Shown here: positions 44,721 to 58,714 of the stretch, one piece after another
Position numbering within the stretch: the stretch's first letter is position 1
Layout of the letters: each line of letters opens with the position of its first letter
Program-made: the position numbers and the translations under genes
Notes under the pieces: generated by a model
Database searches by the model: none
Seen by the model: the letters and a program-made list of their open reading frames with translations, nothing else
Told to the model about the DNA's origin: nothing
DNA from: Siderastrea radians
Lineage: Eukaryota; Cnidaria; Anthozoa; Scleractinia; Rhizangiidae
Length of the DNA stretch: 64,000 bases
Direction: 5' to 3'
Assembly: GCA_964017195.1 (NCBI GenBank)
Contig: OZ024895.1
Location: 15,145,034-15,209,033, forward strand

Positions 44721-47550
44721 AAGATTTTTCTTTTATCTTGGTTCTCATTTCTAATTTCTTCTTTTAAGGCCTGTGGCCGGGGGGAAATTATGGAGGGCAG
44801 TATTACTCACTTCTTGGCACTCATACATACACTTTACATCATAATATTACTAAGTTCATAGCGATCGCTTAAAGATTTTGGTGAAGCAAAGCAAAACTGC
44901 CAAAAAAATGCTTGCATTTGACTGTTGAATTATTCAACTTGGCGAAAGCAAGGGACTTCCCCGAATCGGCTTCTGTGTTTCAGTGATGTAATGTTTACGC
45001 GCCAGGGCAAGTTAGGCGAATTGATGCCAGCTTGAAAGCTCTCTAGCACCTTCGTTCTTGCTTTCATCGAAAAGGTTTTTATGCCATTAAATCGCCAGTA
45101 ATTTTCTACACCAACTATCATGAAAATTCTGGCGAATAAACTCTAAACGAACGAAAATTACCGGCAAGTATTGTTATGACCGAGCGAAGGTCTGGGGCAA
45201 ATGACCACCAAAAAAAACCAAGAAAAGCCCCGGGAGCATTGGACCCCGCCGTTTTTCCCTTCCCCTCAGGGTGCAAAATACATCACGGTCACTCAAGATA
45301 CGAGCCTAAGTGGTTTAAGCTTTTGAAGTTGGTAATTTATCGTACCTTTGACATGTTTGCTGCCATTCCCCCTTACGTCTTCTCCGCACCCTTCTCCCTG
45401 TGATGACATGAATTGAATCCCTGATAGTATGAACCCCTTTCCCATCCCTCATTCCTTGGTCATTCGCCTCTCCTAGCCTTTGCGAAGAAGAACGTGACGA
45501 AATAATTTGACCATAGCGTGACTCAAGTTACGTCACGTTTTTTTAAATAAACGAAATGACATGTCAGCGTAATTCTAAATAACACTGAGGGCATGGAAAT
45601 TTAAATAGATTTGTTAATAAAGAAACTTACTATAAAATCTAAAGGAAACTGGTAGCTATGGGAAAAAAAATGTAAAAGTCTATTTTAGGCCGTCATTCGA
45701 TGAGTGAATTGGCGCAAGCAAGTTACTTCCCCGAATCGGCTTCTGTGTTTCAATGACGTAATGTTTATGTGCTACAGCACGTAGCATGAATCATTGGCTT
45801 TCAAAGCTCGCTCTCGTCGAAGAGAAGTCAACTCCATTGTATTTCTTGTACTTTTCTACACAACTTTCCCTAAACATTTTGGCGAAGCAAAGCAAAACTG
45901 CCAAAAAAATGCTTGCATTTCACTGTTGAATTATTCAACTGGGCAAAAGCAAGGGACTTCCCCGAATCGGCTTCTGTGTTTCAGTGATGTAATGTTTACG
46001 TGCCAGGGCAAGTTAGGCGAATTCATGCCAGCTTCAAAGCTCGCTAGCACCCACGTTCTTGCGTTCATCGAAGGGGTTTTTATGCCATTAAATCGCCAGT
46101 AATTTTCTACACCAACTTTCATGAAAATTCTGGTGAATAAACGCTAAACGAAGATTACCGCCAAGTATTGTTTTGACCGAAAAGAGGTCTGGGACAAGTG
46201 ACCACCAAAAAAAATAAGAAAAGCCCCAGGGGCATTGGACCCCGCCGTTCCCCCCCCCCCCTCGGGGTGCAAATACATTACGGTCACTCAAGATATGTGC
46301 CCAAGTGGTATAAAGTTTTGAAGTTGGTGATTTTTCTAACGTTTGACGTGTGTGCTGCCATCCCCCCCCCCCAACGTCTTCTCTGCACCCTTCTCCTTGT
46401 GATATCATGGCTCCCTTATAGTATGAATACCTTTCCCTTCCCTCATTCCTTGGTCATCCACCTGTTCTAGCACTCGCGAAGAAGAACGTGACGAAATAGT
46501 TTTGACCATGGCGTGACTTAGTTAAGTCAATTTTTTAACGAAATGACATCTCAGCGTAATTCTAAATATTAAACAAGGGCACGGAAATTTAAATAGAATT
46601 ATTGATGAAGGAAAATTATCCTTAAATCGAAAGGGAACGGTTATCTACTGAAAAATGAAACGTAAAGGTCTACTTTTAGGCCATGATTCGATAAATGCTT
46701 TAGCGAAAGCAAAACAATTCCCCGAATCGGCTTCTGTCTTTCAATGACGTAATGTTTACGTGTTACTGCAAGTTTAGGTGAATTCATGCCAGCTTCAAAG
46801 CTCGCTAGCACCTTCTTCCTTGCCCTCATCGAAGAGAAGTCAACTCCATTGAATTTCTTGTACTTTTCTACACAACTTTCCCTAAACATTTTGTTGAAGC
46901 AAAGCAAAACTGCCAAAAAAATGCTTGCATTTTACTGTTGAATTATTCAACTTGGCGAAAGCGAGGGACTTCCCCGAATCGCCTTTTGTGTTTCAGTGAT
47001 GTAATGTTTACGTGCCAGGGCAAGTTTGGCGAATTCATACCAGCTTCAAAGCTCGCTAGCACCTTCGTTCTTGCTTTCATCGAAAGGGTTTTCATGCCAT
47101 TAAATCGCCAGTAATTTTCTACACCAACTTTCATGAAAATTCTGGCGTAATAACGCTAAACGAACCAAGATTACCGGCAAGTATTGTTTTGACCGAGCGG
47201 AGGTCTGGGGCAAATGACCACGACAAAAAAAAACTGCTATTACTAGACCCCGACCTGACGGCAGGGTAAAAAAAAAAATCGGTATTACTAGACCCCGGGG
47301 TAAAAAACAAGAAAAGCCCCAGGGGCATTAACCCCGCCGTTGTTCTCTCTGCCCTTGGGGTCCAAAATATATCACAGCCACGTAAGATACAAGCCGAAGT
47401 GCTGTAACTTTTAAAAGTTGGTGATTTGTCGTATTTTTTACGTGTTTGCAATGATAATAGAAATCAAGACATGACCTACCTAATCACCCTGTTTTAGCGC
47501 GCGTGACGAAGAGCGTGATGAAATATTTTGATCATAGCGTGACTCAGCCT

Positions 47551-47623
47551 GGCCTTGTAGCTCAGTTGGTAGAGCGACAATGTTGTAATCAGGAGGTCGT
47601 GGGTTCAAATCCCGCCGGGGTCA
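47551..47623 (+). ncRNA. tRNA-like Pol III unit 2
   Basis: Same design as unit 1 with intact acceptor, D and T stems. The putative anticodon loop reads GTTGTAA, so it differs at the would-be decoding bases. A TTTTT run lies just downstream. Confidence 0.68.
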
Positions 47624-50600
47624 AAAGATTTTTCTTTTACCTTGGTTCTCATTTCTAATTTCTTCTTTTAAGGCCTGTGGCCGGGGGGAAATTTTGGAGG
47701 GCACTATTGCTTACTTCTTGGCACTCATGAATACACTTTACATCATAATATTACTAAGTCCATAGCGATCGCGAGTTCATACCAGGTTTCAAACTAAAGC
47801 TCGCTAGTACATTCGTCCTTGCTCTCGTCAAAGAAAAGTTAAGTCCATTGAATTCCTTGTACTTTTCTACACAATTTTCCCTAAAGATTTTGGCGAAGCA
47901 AAGCGAAACTGCCAAAAAATGCTTGCATTTCACTGTTGAATTATTCAACTTGGCGAAAGCAAGGGACTTCCCCGTCTCGCCTTTTGTGTTTCAGTGATGT
48001 ACTGTTTACGTGCCAGGGTAAGTTAGGCGAATTCATGCCAGCTTCAAAGCTTGGTAGCACCTTCGTTCTTGCTTTCATCGAAAAGGTTTTTATGCCATTA
48101 AATCGCCAGTAATTTTCTACATCAACTATCATGAAAATTCTGGCGAATAAACTCTAAACGAACGAAAATTACCGGCAAGTATTGTTTTGACCGAGCGAAG
48201 GTCTGGGGCAAGTGACCACCAAAAAAAAAAAAACAAAACGCATATTACTAGACCCCGTCCTGACGGCGGGGTAAAAAACAAGAAAAGCCCCAGGGGCATT
48301 AGACCCCGCCGTTGTTCTCCCCCTCCCCCCCGGGGGGTGTAAAATATGTTATGGTCACTCAAGATAAAAGCCCTTGGCTGTGTAGCGAAAGACACAACGA
48401 GTGTTTCTTTGGCCGAGCGAAAACCGGAGGTCTGGGGCAAATGACCACCAAAAAAAAAACACAAGAAAGGCCCCGAGGGCATTGGATCCTGCCATTTTCC
48501 CCCTCCCCTCGGGGTGCAAATACATTATGGTCACTCAAGATATGTGCCCAAGTGGTATAAAGCTTTGAAGTTGACGATTTTTCTAACGTTTGACGTGTGT
48601 GCTGCCATGCCCCCCCAAAAAAATCTTCTCTGCACCCTTCTCCTTGTGATATCATGAATCCCTTATAGCATGAACACGTTTCCCTTCCCTCATTCCTCGG
48701 TCATCCACCTGTTCTAGCACTCGCAAAGAACAACGTGACGAAATAGTTTTGACTATGGCGTGACTCGGTTATGTCACGTTCTCCTTTTTTAACGAAATCA
48801 CATGTCAGCGTAATTCTAAATATTAAACAAGGGCACGGAAATTTAAATAGATTTATTGATAAAGAAAAAATGATCCTTAAATTGAAAGGGAACGGTTATC
48901 TACTCAAAAAGGAAACGTAAAAGTCTACTTTTAGGCCATGATTCGATAAATGCTTTAGCGAAAGCAAGGAAATTCCCCGAATCGGCTTCTGTCTTTCAAT
49001 GACGTAATGTTTACGTGTTACGGCAAGTTAGGCAAATTCATGCCAGCTTCAAAACTCGCTAGCACCATCGTCCTTGCTCTCATCGAAGAGAAGTTAACTC
49101 CATTGAATTTCTTGTACATTTCTACACAACTTTCCTTAACGATTTTGGCAAAGCAAAGCAAAACTGCCAAAAAAATGCTTCCATTTGACTTTTGAATTAT
49201 TCAACTTGGCAAAAGCAAGGGACTTCCCCGGATCGGCTTCTGTGTTTCAATGATGTAATGTTTATGTACCAGGGCAAGTTAGGCGAATTCATGCCAGCTT
49301 CAAAGCTCACTAGCACCTTCGTTCTTGCTTTCATCGGAAAGGTTTTTATGCCATTAAATCGCCAGTAATTTTCTACACCATCATGAAAATTCTGGCGAAT
49401 AAACTCTAAACAAACGAAAATTACCGGCAAGTACTGTTTTGACCGAGCGAAGGTCTGGGGCAAGTGACCACCAAAAAAACAACAAAAAAAACGGGTATTA
49501 CTAGACCCCGTCTTGATGGCGGGGTGACAAGAAAAGCCCCAGGGGCATTAGACCCCGCCGTTGTTCTCCCCCCCAGGGGGGGGTGTAAAATATGTTACGG
49601 TCACTCAAGATAAAAGCCCTTGGCCGTGTAGCAAAAGACACGACAAGTATTTCTTTGGCCGAGCGAAAACCGCAGGTCTGGGGCAAGTGACCACCAAAAA
49701 AAAAAAAAACAAGCCCCAGGGGCATTAACCCCACCGTTGTTCTCTCTGCCCTTGGGGTCCGAAATATATTACGGCCACATAAGATACAAGCCGAAGTGGT
49801 GTCAATTTTAAAAGTTGGTGATTCATCGTATTTTTGACGTGTTTGCAATGAGGCACCGCGGAAAGACATTTTGTGACGTCAGAGTAACTGGTCAGCATTC
49901 ATTGCCTTGGGAAGGGTTCGATCGAGTGTCGACTGGATGAAAACAAGGAGATGCGAGAGCGTTTTATTATCGTGGAATTAAACGTGGAGTCTTCGCTTTT
50001 TTGTGAGACTGGCTCCCTTGAATAGGTCTTTGATATTCGAACGAAGGGTGTAATTAATCACGTTGCAAGGAAATCATTTTGTGTAGGGTAAAAAAGATAT
50101 ATTACTGGTGATCATTTATGGCTCGCGTTAGCATTGTGTTGAATCGGATTGAATTGCCGTCGAAAGAATGTGTCAAAAACTACAATGAAGAGCCAGAAAA
50201 AGCAGAAGACTTGTATTGCACGTAGGCATAGCAAGCATTTTGAAGACTGGCAGGATTTTAAGTGTAGCATTTGCATTCAGAACATGCAATAGAGGTAAGA
50301 CACTTTTTGAGACCATTTTCATTATTCTATTTTAGGCCTTAAGATTACTGAACTGCCGTTTTCACTATCGCATCAACCCAGATATCTCGTCTTCAGGTTC
50401 ATATCTTCACCTTTGTAGACTTCTATTTATGTGATAAATTTTACTTTCTGCGTGGAACATAAGCTTAATTATAAAATTAATTTATACTCGAAGCATGAAA
50501 TTGATCTATCAAAAACAGCGTATCATTCATGCATAGTAGCTAAAGAATGACGTCGTTTGATGCACTTGACCACTGTACATTTCATTTATACACTTTTTAA

Positions 50601-50725
50601 GGGGCAATAGTTTTCAAGCTATCAACAGGCCCTATGAGTTGTGTCAAGGTGTATATGTTGTTGTTTTGTGATAGATTTGAATTTAAAAATTGACCTTGCT
50701 ACCTTTGACAAATTCATTCAAGTAA

Positions 50726-53700
50726 TTAAAACTTTAAATTTTTATTATGTTGTACAGCAATCAGTTGACTTCTAAGGTGTGTCTTAAAGTCCTGCTGGGT
50801 GTTTGGCTTGCCAGATGCTGGGGACTCTGCTAGAAAAAAATCCCCCACCATTGGGGTAGAATTGTCACCATCATCATTATCATCATCATTGCCATCACCA
50901 CTATCTTCACCGTCATCACCATCTCCATTCAGACCAGAGAGAAGGCCAATGTTCCAGGCCTGGGATAGCTTCTGGATATCAGCAGTCAAGTTGCATAGAC
51001 AAATGATGCATCCAAGGCTGTTGCCATCCTCATCAGACATGCAAGGAGAGTGAAATGTATGGCCACATGTCATTCGCTGGATCTTTGAATGAGAAGGATG
51101 ATGGCAGGCTTCCGCATCACAATCCAGTAGAGGGTTCGGTCTGCTAGAAGGCCATCTGTACCCCAAAGGTAAGGGCTTAGCACTGAATTCCTTCTCAAAA
51201 CTTGCTAGGTAGTATGGTGCTTTGCCATATGGCCGGCCAGCTCTGTTCAGTGGTCTTGGTAGCATGTAAGATTTGCCCAGATTCAATGCCACTCTCTCAA
51301 ACATAGCAATAATGCCTTCAGATGTCAAACCTGTAAAAATTATAGAATTTCAAAAAAATTAACAATGATCTGTCTTTGGTAGCAGGCATTTAACATGTAT
51401 GTTGAAAGCAACACAATCAGTGAGGAATACAAAATCGCATTTTTTTAACCTTGCTTTGTCAGTAATACATACAAGAAGGTCTATACATACCTGAAAGCAA
51501 AAGTAAGTCTTGATCACTGTAACCCCGTACATAATGTGGAACGTAGGTCCTCTCAAATCCGTTTTCTTCGAAGTTTGATCTTGTGATCAGTCGTGCCGTT
51601 TCTTGAATTTTAGCTCCTTTATCTGTCTTTCTTATTTTAGATCGCAACATGGAATGAAAGATCTCCACCTTCTTCTCATTCAGCACGGAACACAGAGCAG
51701 ACTTTGCAGCATGGTAAGCAGGAAACTTTTTCAGTTGGTGTTGAACATCACTAATTCAGGACAGAGATGCCTTGTTGTAGTCAGTGGTGTCTGTCCATGG
51801 CTACAAACATGTTGGCTAGGCGCTTCATCGATGAGATCAGCTGTTGAAATTGGCCTCCTCTAACTATAACGGGGTAGTGCAGGAAACACAAGGGAATGAG
51901 TTCTTCGAAAAGATGCAAGAGGCAAGTATATTCAGTGTCCTTGCATTGGCCGAAGGCCTGAATAATCTGGCTGCGGATCCTCAGCCAACCACAAAATGAT
52001 ACCGTAATACACAGTGCCACTTTATCTGGCTTGGGTTTTTCAGGCAGTCTCACCCTTTGGCCAAAAACTGATGCATAGATCTCTTTAAAGATGGGATAGT
52101 ACTGCTTTACAATGTCTTCTGAGCTATTCAGGTAGACGTGAAACTGTCCCAACTCAGGAATCAGGGACATAACCTCTTGATCCAACTCGGCCTGGCAAAC
52201 AATCTTCTTCTGATGGTACCATGTGGGCCAGTCACCAACTGTAGGTGCCACATGTAATTTGAGGAAATCTCTGAGCTCTGGGATTGCATCATAAATGTAC
52301 TCATGACAGGCCTGGTAGTCATCTTTACTGTGCAGATTCTTTTCTATTTCATCGATCAGTATGGTTGATTTTAATGTTTGACATTCCTCGTGATCTTCTC
52401 TTGAATAGACTCTGCAATAAACAGAATCATATGTGGCTTAGTGTTAATTTTAAGGAAATTTATGGTTAGGAAACTTGTAGCTTTAAATCAAAACAGTGGA
52501 AAGTTATCTGTAGCAAACCACATGATGGACAGCCTCCATCAGGTAGACATTAACCATTGACATTTTGGACTTTTAATGAGATGGCTATTTTCTATGACTT
52601 ACCGTAGCTCCTTCATGGACTGCTGCATTCTACTGGGATCAATCTCCTTGTAAGGCTGAGGCAAGCTCTCCAGGAAGAAACATTCACTGTAGTGTGGCCA
52701 GAATGTCCTCATTTCACTTATCAGTGCAACACTTGCAATGCCACCTCTGCAGAGCTGAGGTGCACCACCACCTTGTGTGACCATAACACATCTGTGAAAA
52801 TTGGCTGGATCAACTGGACGAGGAACTGCACAGACAGAAGGTTGAATGTCCAGGAGAAGAGTTGCCATATGGACAGCGTTGGTAAGTATTCTGTTAGTTG
52901 GTGTTTTCACGGCATTAATATTGTGGAAATCATCCATGGTTAGTATCTGAAAGGATTTCTGCTAAGAAAAAAGAAAAAGAGTATGAAGAGAGTTGTTTTA
53001 AATGTTGGGAGATCTAGCTTTTGGATTTCAAAATCACAGGCATCACAGAATTTATAACTGGATATGCTTATTATCATAGGGATTGTTTTGTTACCATAGT
53101 GGTGGGGACCTTGAGGACCAGTTTTTTTTTTTAATTGCCATCATGTAATATTTTACCTTATTAATAGCTTCACAAGCCATGTATTTTACCCTTGTCAAAT
53201 GGTTTGATGCAACTTTGTGTTTCTGGTGAGTCTTGGTTTTGTCGTCTCTTGCAAAACCCAGCACTTTGCCAAGGGCCATTCCACTCGATGAAAGACCGTT
53301 TAATTCCAAGAAGATAGAACTTTCGTCCATGAATTCACCATGTCTCTGATTTCTGAATGTCATACCAAACAGATTTGTCACATTTTAGCATTAGCAAGTC
53401 ACATACATAACAAAAAAGGATGAAACAATTTGTTGGAAAATAATTCAAACACTAGTGCATACCATAGAATGTATGTCACATAGGTACTTTTATAGACAAC
53501 ATTATTTACAATGTAGATCAGTATTGTAATTATTTACATAACAAGATGTTAATAATTTATATAAGTCAGGAAAAAATGCCACACATTTTGAGTACTAAAT
53601 CCCCTCCTTTTGCACAATTTGGTTATAATGATGTTCCCCTACCCCACCCCCAATGAGGTTTGAATAGGATTCTTTGAATAGGAATCTAAATGCTGTGAGG

Positions 53701-56300
53701 GTCATAGGCCTTGTGATCTTGTATAGTTGCAATAATTGCACACCCTTTACAGCAGGCCTCGAAATTATTTTTTTTCCCAGGAGCAATTCTGCTCCCAGGT
53801 CCAAAATTTTAGGATCAAATTGGTTCTAACAAGAAGCAGAAAATGTATTTATTCTGAAAAATGAGCCAAAAGTTGAAGGAGCAAATCTGCTCCTAAGTTA
53901 TTTTTTTAGGAGCAAATGTCCTCGAACCAGTCGCAAATTGCACATTTGCGACTGTAAATTTCGAGCCCTGCTTTACAGCATACTGTTATTTTTTACACTA
54001 CAGTGCCTGTAATACAGTAGCTGCCATATAAGAGCTGTTGCTCTCTTCTCCTGCAGGTTGGCCCTTTTCTCACCATGACGCTCTGACAAGATACTGTCAA
54101 GAATGTTGTTGCACAGAGTAGGAGCATTTGACAGGAGGAACTCTTTAAAGACTGGTTGACTGACAAGTCTTTTTCGATCTGCACATTGGTCCATTTGTCT
54201 ACTTAGGGCATCTACTTGTCTGAATGTTGGTTCTGTTAAAGTTAATGAAATTTGATGACCTGTCAGTGTTAGACTAATTATTATTGCTTTAAAGTACCTA
54301 AATATGTGTTACAAATGAAACTCAAAAATCCCTTAATAAATTAATAAAGAAAACACAAAGGAAATTAATGTTAAACGATTGTATTTTATATCTGTTATGT
54401 CCAATTTTCCTGATATGTTCAATTTTCATGGCCAAAATAACCCAAAAGCTAAATACATGTATTAGTGCATGCATGAATAGACCTAAATCTGAAGTTTTTG
54501 AAACTGTTCAATAAACTCGCAGTTCCTCCTTTATTGAGTCTAAAACACTCAGCTGTGCTTCATGTTTTAAACTTGATAAAGCATCCCTGCATGTTTATTA
54601 AACCGTACATAATTATAACCATGAACCCCATGACTTAGGAACTGTATGTATTAGGTAAGAACATGAATATTATATGTTATATTTTTTAAAATTACTGCAT
54701 TATCTCAAACAAGACTCAAACTAAGGGTGTCTACATTCACCATTTAACTTTTCCTGAATATTTTTCCAAGTTGATGCTTCTATCAGAACATCGCCATCTT
54801 GGCCATGGCCGACCAACATCTGACCAAACTGCCCTTCTACGATCTTCCAGTGATGAGAATTCTGCTGATGGGGCACAAGAATGGAAAATGTGAATTTTTG
54901 TTTGTGATAAGTAACCTTATTTAAAAATCCAGTGCAGGAAATTTATATGAAACACTTGAGTATATTATTCCCATACCACTGTTTGTGGCTCTTGCTTTGG
55001 TTCAGCAATGGATCCAACATGTAAAACTTGGTTGTTTCCTTCATAAGTCTGAAAAATTGTAATAACTTTTAACCAGTTATTGTAATGTCTGTATGAAATG
55101 GTGAAGCTCTATGCAGAATTTCATAATTATGGTGACTGGTTCTTTGCATACTCCTTGGAGTATTTTTTACCAGTCCTCCTCCTTATTTCGTTCATTTTCT
55201 TTACTTCTTTACCACCTGTACTATTCAAATATTGGAAATAAAGTTTGATTTCAAGTTGCATTTATCTCCAACAATCCAAGGGAGAAGAAATGAAAGGGGG
55301 TGTAATGCCAAACAAAGTGTTTACCTTTAATTACTCTAACTACTTGACACACCTTTCACAAAAGAGTTAAATAGACCACTTCAAATTTTGTGGTTCTGTG
55401 CAACTCAAGGTCTTTTTTTATTGTTATTAGAATACATTCACTTCAAACAAACCTCCTGGTAGCCACTGTATTCATAACCAGCAGCCGTCTCTGCTTCACA
55501 TTCCTGCACCTGTGAATGGACAGCATTAAAAATGTTTCTGTGACAAAACCCTCTTGGTTATCAAAACGATGACAAAGTATCATTGATAATTTTTGTCAAT
55601 GTCCCTGTCCCATCTGTTACCTTATTTCAATTTACACGCTTGCTGTAGGTATAAACCACATTTATAATAATGGGTGATTTCATATTTTGGATTTCAAAAC
55701 AATTTGTAAGATTTGTAATAATCATTGCAATAGGAAAATTCACTTCGGGAAAGCAAATAAATGTTTCACTGAAATACCAAACACTAATACATAAAACAAT
55801 ATCAAGGTTTTACGCCAGGTTTGTTTCAGTATCGTACGAAAAAATGGACATAAGAAAACTTGCCTCCATTGGATCTTGCTTACTACGTTTGATAGCGATG
55901 TTTTCGGATTTTTCGTCGTTTTTTGGCCAGTTTTGGATCCTCTTCGGGGCTTCACTTCAGCATTTGTTACACCAGCGTGTCCCCGGTTGATAACAAGGAA
56001 AACTGGAGCCACCTTGATCAAGAGTTTGAAAGAAATGAGAAGGGATTGCATGGCCGTGCAACTTGGAAGAGTGTCCCCAAGTAGACGGACACGAACATCT
56101 TCTGTCGTCCTCTCGACAAATTTTCTCAAAATGGTGTTGGCAAACCATTTCATTTCGCTGTAGCCCACCAGCTCTACATACTTGAGAGGTTGCTTTCCTC
56201 AGAATACCGCTACAGCCACCAGAAGGCTGCCTGGTTTTGCCCTTTACACACAACATCTTCTTCAAAACAAAGTTTGTATGTTGCGAAAACCTACGCACCC
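50726..56300 (-). pseudogene. Multi-exon transposon gene, Cys/His-rich C-terminus, inactivated
   Basis: Exons in order (minus strand, approximate ends): 56300-55890 (GYSEMKWFANTILRKFVE, RVRLLGDTLPSCTAMQSL), 55505-55455, 55048-54978, 54862-54742 (HHWKIVEGQFGQMLVGHG), 54235-53996, 53744-53600, 53390-53160, 52961-52602 (LTMDDFHNINAVKTPTN), 52408-51491 (VGDWPTWYHQKKIV; RSKIRKTDKGAKIQETARL) and 51330-50726 (TCGHTFHSPC then GCIICLCN, a RING-like cluster, and an Asp-rich tail). Lesions: TGA at 51756-51758 where Trp is likely, a frame change near 51785, a frame change near 56198, and MITE insertion at 53753. I infer that it is the element's transposase; I recognise no catalytic triad with confidence. 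Confidence 0.75.
53753..53970. mobile_element. hAT-like MITE inside the transposon gene, perfect 8-bp TSD
   Basis: Ends CAGGCCTCGAAATT and CAGGGCTCGAAATT. CTTTACAG is directly repeated at 53745-53752 and 53971-53978. Internal repeats of AGGAGCAAATCTGCTCCT type are palindromic. The tip closely resembles that of the 1.2-kb element at 19798, so the same transposase may move both. It sits at a junction of two gene segments whose frames no longer connect. Confidence 0.93.
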
Positions 56301-56680
56301 CGATAGTCTTACGCGAGACAACAATTTCACATTCTCTGCAAGTTCACTTTAGCTCTGGCACAACATAAAATCTGGGATACGAATAATAGAAAAGACAGGG
56401 AAAGTTTTAAAGCTAAGTTTCCAGTTTGCGCTCTAAGTTTTGGGTTTTTTCATTGCCTACTGGGCTCGCGTTGAAAACTAATTTAAAGTTGCCGGTGTTT
56501 TGTGTTTTAAAGGGGAGATGACGCTGACCAACAAAATACTGTATCGCGCCCTCAAAAACATATTTCCGCGGTGCCTTGCAATAATAATATAAATCAAGAC
56601 ATGAACTGCCTAATCACCCTGTTTTAGCGTGCGTGACGAAGAGCATGATGAAATATTTTGATCATAGCGTGACTCAGCCT

Positions 56681-56753
56681 GGCCTCGTAGCTCAGTTGAT
56701 AGAGCGACGGTGTTCTAATCAGGAGGTCGTGGGTTCAAATCCCGCCGGGGTCA
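56681..56753 (+). ncRNA. tRNA-like Pol III unit 3
   Basis: Acceptor GGCCTCG/CGGGGTC fully paired; A box with one change (TAGCTCAGTTGA); B box intact. The anticodon stem ACGGT/TCAGG is largely unpaired. A TTTTT run follows. Confidence 0.68.
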
Positions 56754-57603
56754 AAGATTTTTCTTTTATCTAGGTTCTCATTTCTAATGTCTTCTTTTAA
56801 GGCCTGTGGCCTGGGGGAAATTACGGAGGGCAGTATTGCTTACTTCTTGCCACTCATACATACACTTTACATCATAATATTGCTAAGTTCATAGCGATCG
56901 CGAGTTCATGTCAGCTTTCAAACGAAAGCTCACTAGTACATTCGTCCTTGCTCTTGTAGAAGAAAAGTTAAGTCCATTGAATTCCTTGTACCTCTCTACA
57001 CAACTTTCCTTAAAGATTTTGGCAAAGCAAAGCAAAACTGCCAAAAAAATGCTTCCATTTCACTGTTGAATTATTCAACTTGGCGAAAGCAAGGGACTTC
57101 CCCGAATCGGCTTCTGTGTTTCAGTGATGTAATGTTTACGTGCCAGGGCAAGTTAAGCGAATTCATGCCAGCTTCAAAGCTCGCTAGCACCTTCGTTCTT
57201 TCTTTCATCGAAGGGGTTTTTATGCCATTAAATCGCATGTAATTTTCTACACCAACTATCATGAAAAGTCTGGCGAACAAACTCTAAACGAACGAAAATT
57301 ACCGGCAAGTATTGTTTTGACCGAGCAAAGGTCTGGGGCAAGTGACCACCAAAAAAAAAAACAAGAAAAGCCCCAGGGGCATTAACCCCGCCATTTTTCT
57401 CTCTGCCCTTGGGGTCCAAAATATATTACGGCCACATAAGATACAAGCCAAAGTAGTGTGAATTTTAAAAGTTGGTGATTTATCGTATTTTTTACGTGTT
57501 CGCAATGATAATATAAATCAAGACATGACCTGCCTAATCACCTGTTTTAGCGTGCGTGACGAAGAGCGTGATGAAATATTTTAATCATAGCGTGACTCAG
57601 CCT

Positions 57604-57676
57604 GGCCTCGTAGCTCAGTTGGTAGAGCGACAATGTTCTAATCAGGAGGTCGTGGGTTCAAATCCTGCCAGGGTCA
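57604..57676 (+). ncRNA. tRNA-like Pol III unit 4
   Basis: A box intact; B box GGTTCAAATCC intact. The 3' acceptor strand is CAGGGTC (one base changed from CGGGGTC), so one acceptor pair is lost. The downstream T run is interrupted (ATATTTCTTTTA). Probably the weakest of the five as a transcription unit. Confidence 0.62.
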
Positions 57677-58714
57677 AAGATATTTCTTTTATCTTGGTTC
57701 TCATTTCTGATTTCTTCTTTTAAGGCCTGTGGCCGGGGGGAAATTATGGAGGGCAGTATTGCTCACTTCTTGGCACTCATAAATACACTTTACATCATAA
57801 TATTACTAAGTTCATAGCGATCGCGAGTTCATACCAGGTTTCAAACTAAAGCTCGCTAGTACATTCGTCCTTGCTTTCGTCGAAGAAAAGTTAAGTCCAT
57901 TGAATTCCTTGTACTTTTCTACACAATTTTCCTTAAAGATTTTGGCGAAGCAAAGTAAAACTGCCAAAAAAATGCTTGCATTTGACTGTTGAATTATTCA
58001 ACTTGGCGAAAGCAAGGGACTTCCCCAAATCGGCTTCTGTGTTTCAGTGATGTAATGTTTACGCCCCAGGGCAAGTTAGGCGAATTCATGCCAGCTTCAA
58101 AGCTCGCTAGCACCTTCGTTCTTGCTTTCATCGAAAAGGTTTTTATGCCATTAAATCGCCAGTAATTTTCTACACCAACTATCATGAAAATTCTGGCGAA
58201 TAAACTCTAAACGAACGAAAATTACCGGCAAGTATTGTTTTGACTGAGCGAAGGTCTGGGGCAAGTGACCACCAAAAAAAAAAACAAAAACACAAGAAAA
58301 GCCCCAGGGGCATTAGACCCCGCCGTTGTTGTCCCTCCCCTAGGGTGCAAAATATATGTAGGTCACTCAGATACGAGCCCCCACCTTCGTAGCAAAAGAG
58401 GCGACGAGTATTTGTTTGGCCGAGCAAAACCTGGAGGTCTGGGGCAAGCGACCACCAAAAAAAAAAAAAAACAAGAAAAGCCCCAGGGGCATTAACCCCA
58501 CCGTTGTTCTCTCTGCCGTTGGGGTCCAAAATATATTACGGTCACGTGAGATACAAGCCGAAGTGGTGTAAATTTTAAAAGTTGGTGATTTATCGTATTT
58601 TTTACGCGTTTGCAATGATAATATAAATCAAGACATGACCTGCCTAATCACCCTGTTTTAGCGCGCGTGACGAAGAGTGTGATGAAATATTTTGATCAAA
58701 GCGTGACTCAGCCT

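Larger units (their letters stand above)
49852..56576. mobile_element. 6.7-kb DNA transposon, 8-bp TSD, GGCACCGCGG ends
   Basis: Ends read inward GGCACCGCGGAAA (left) and AGGCACCGCGGAAA (right). The insertion site is unambiguous because sister modules show the empty site TTTGCAATGATAATATAAAT. Here TGCAATGA lies at 49844-49851 and TGCAATAA at 56577-56584, one base apart. It carries a broken multi-exon gene on the minus strand and a nested hAT-like MITE. An 8-bp TSD fits hAT, P or KDZ-type (Zisupton/Dileera) elements. The CCGCGG tip and Cys/His-rich protein make KDZ attractive but unproven. Confidence 0.92.
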
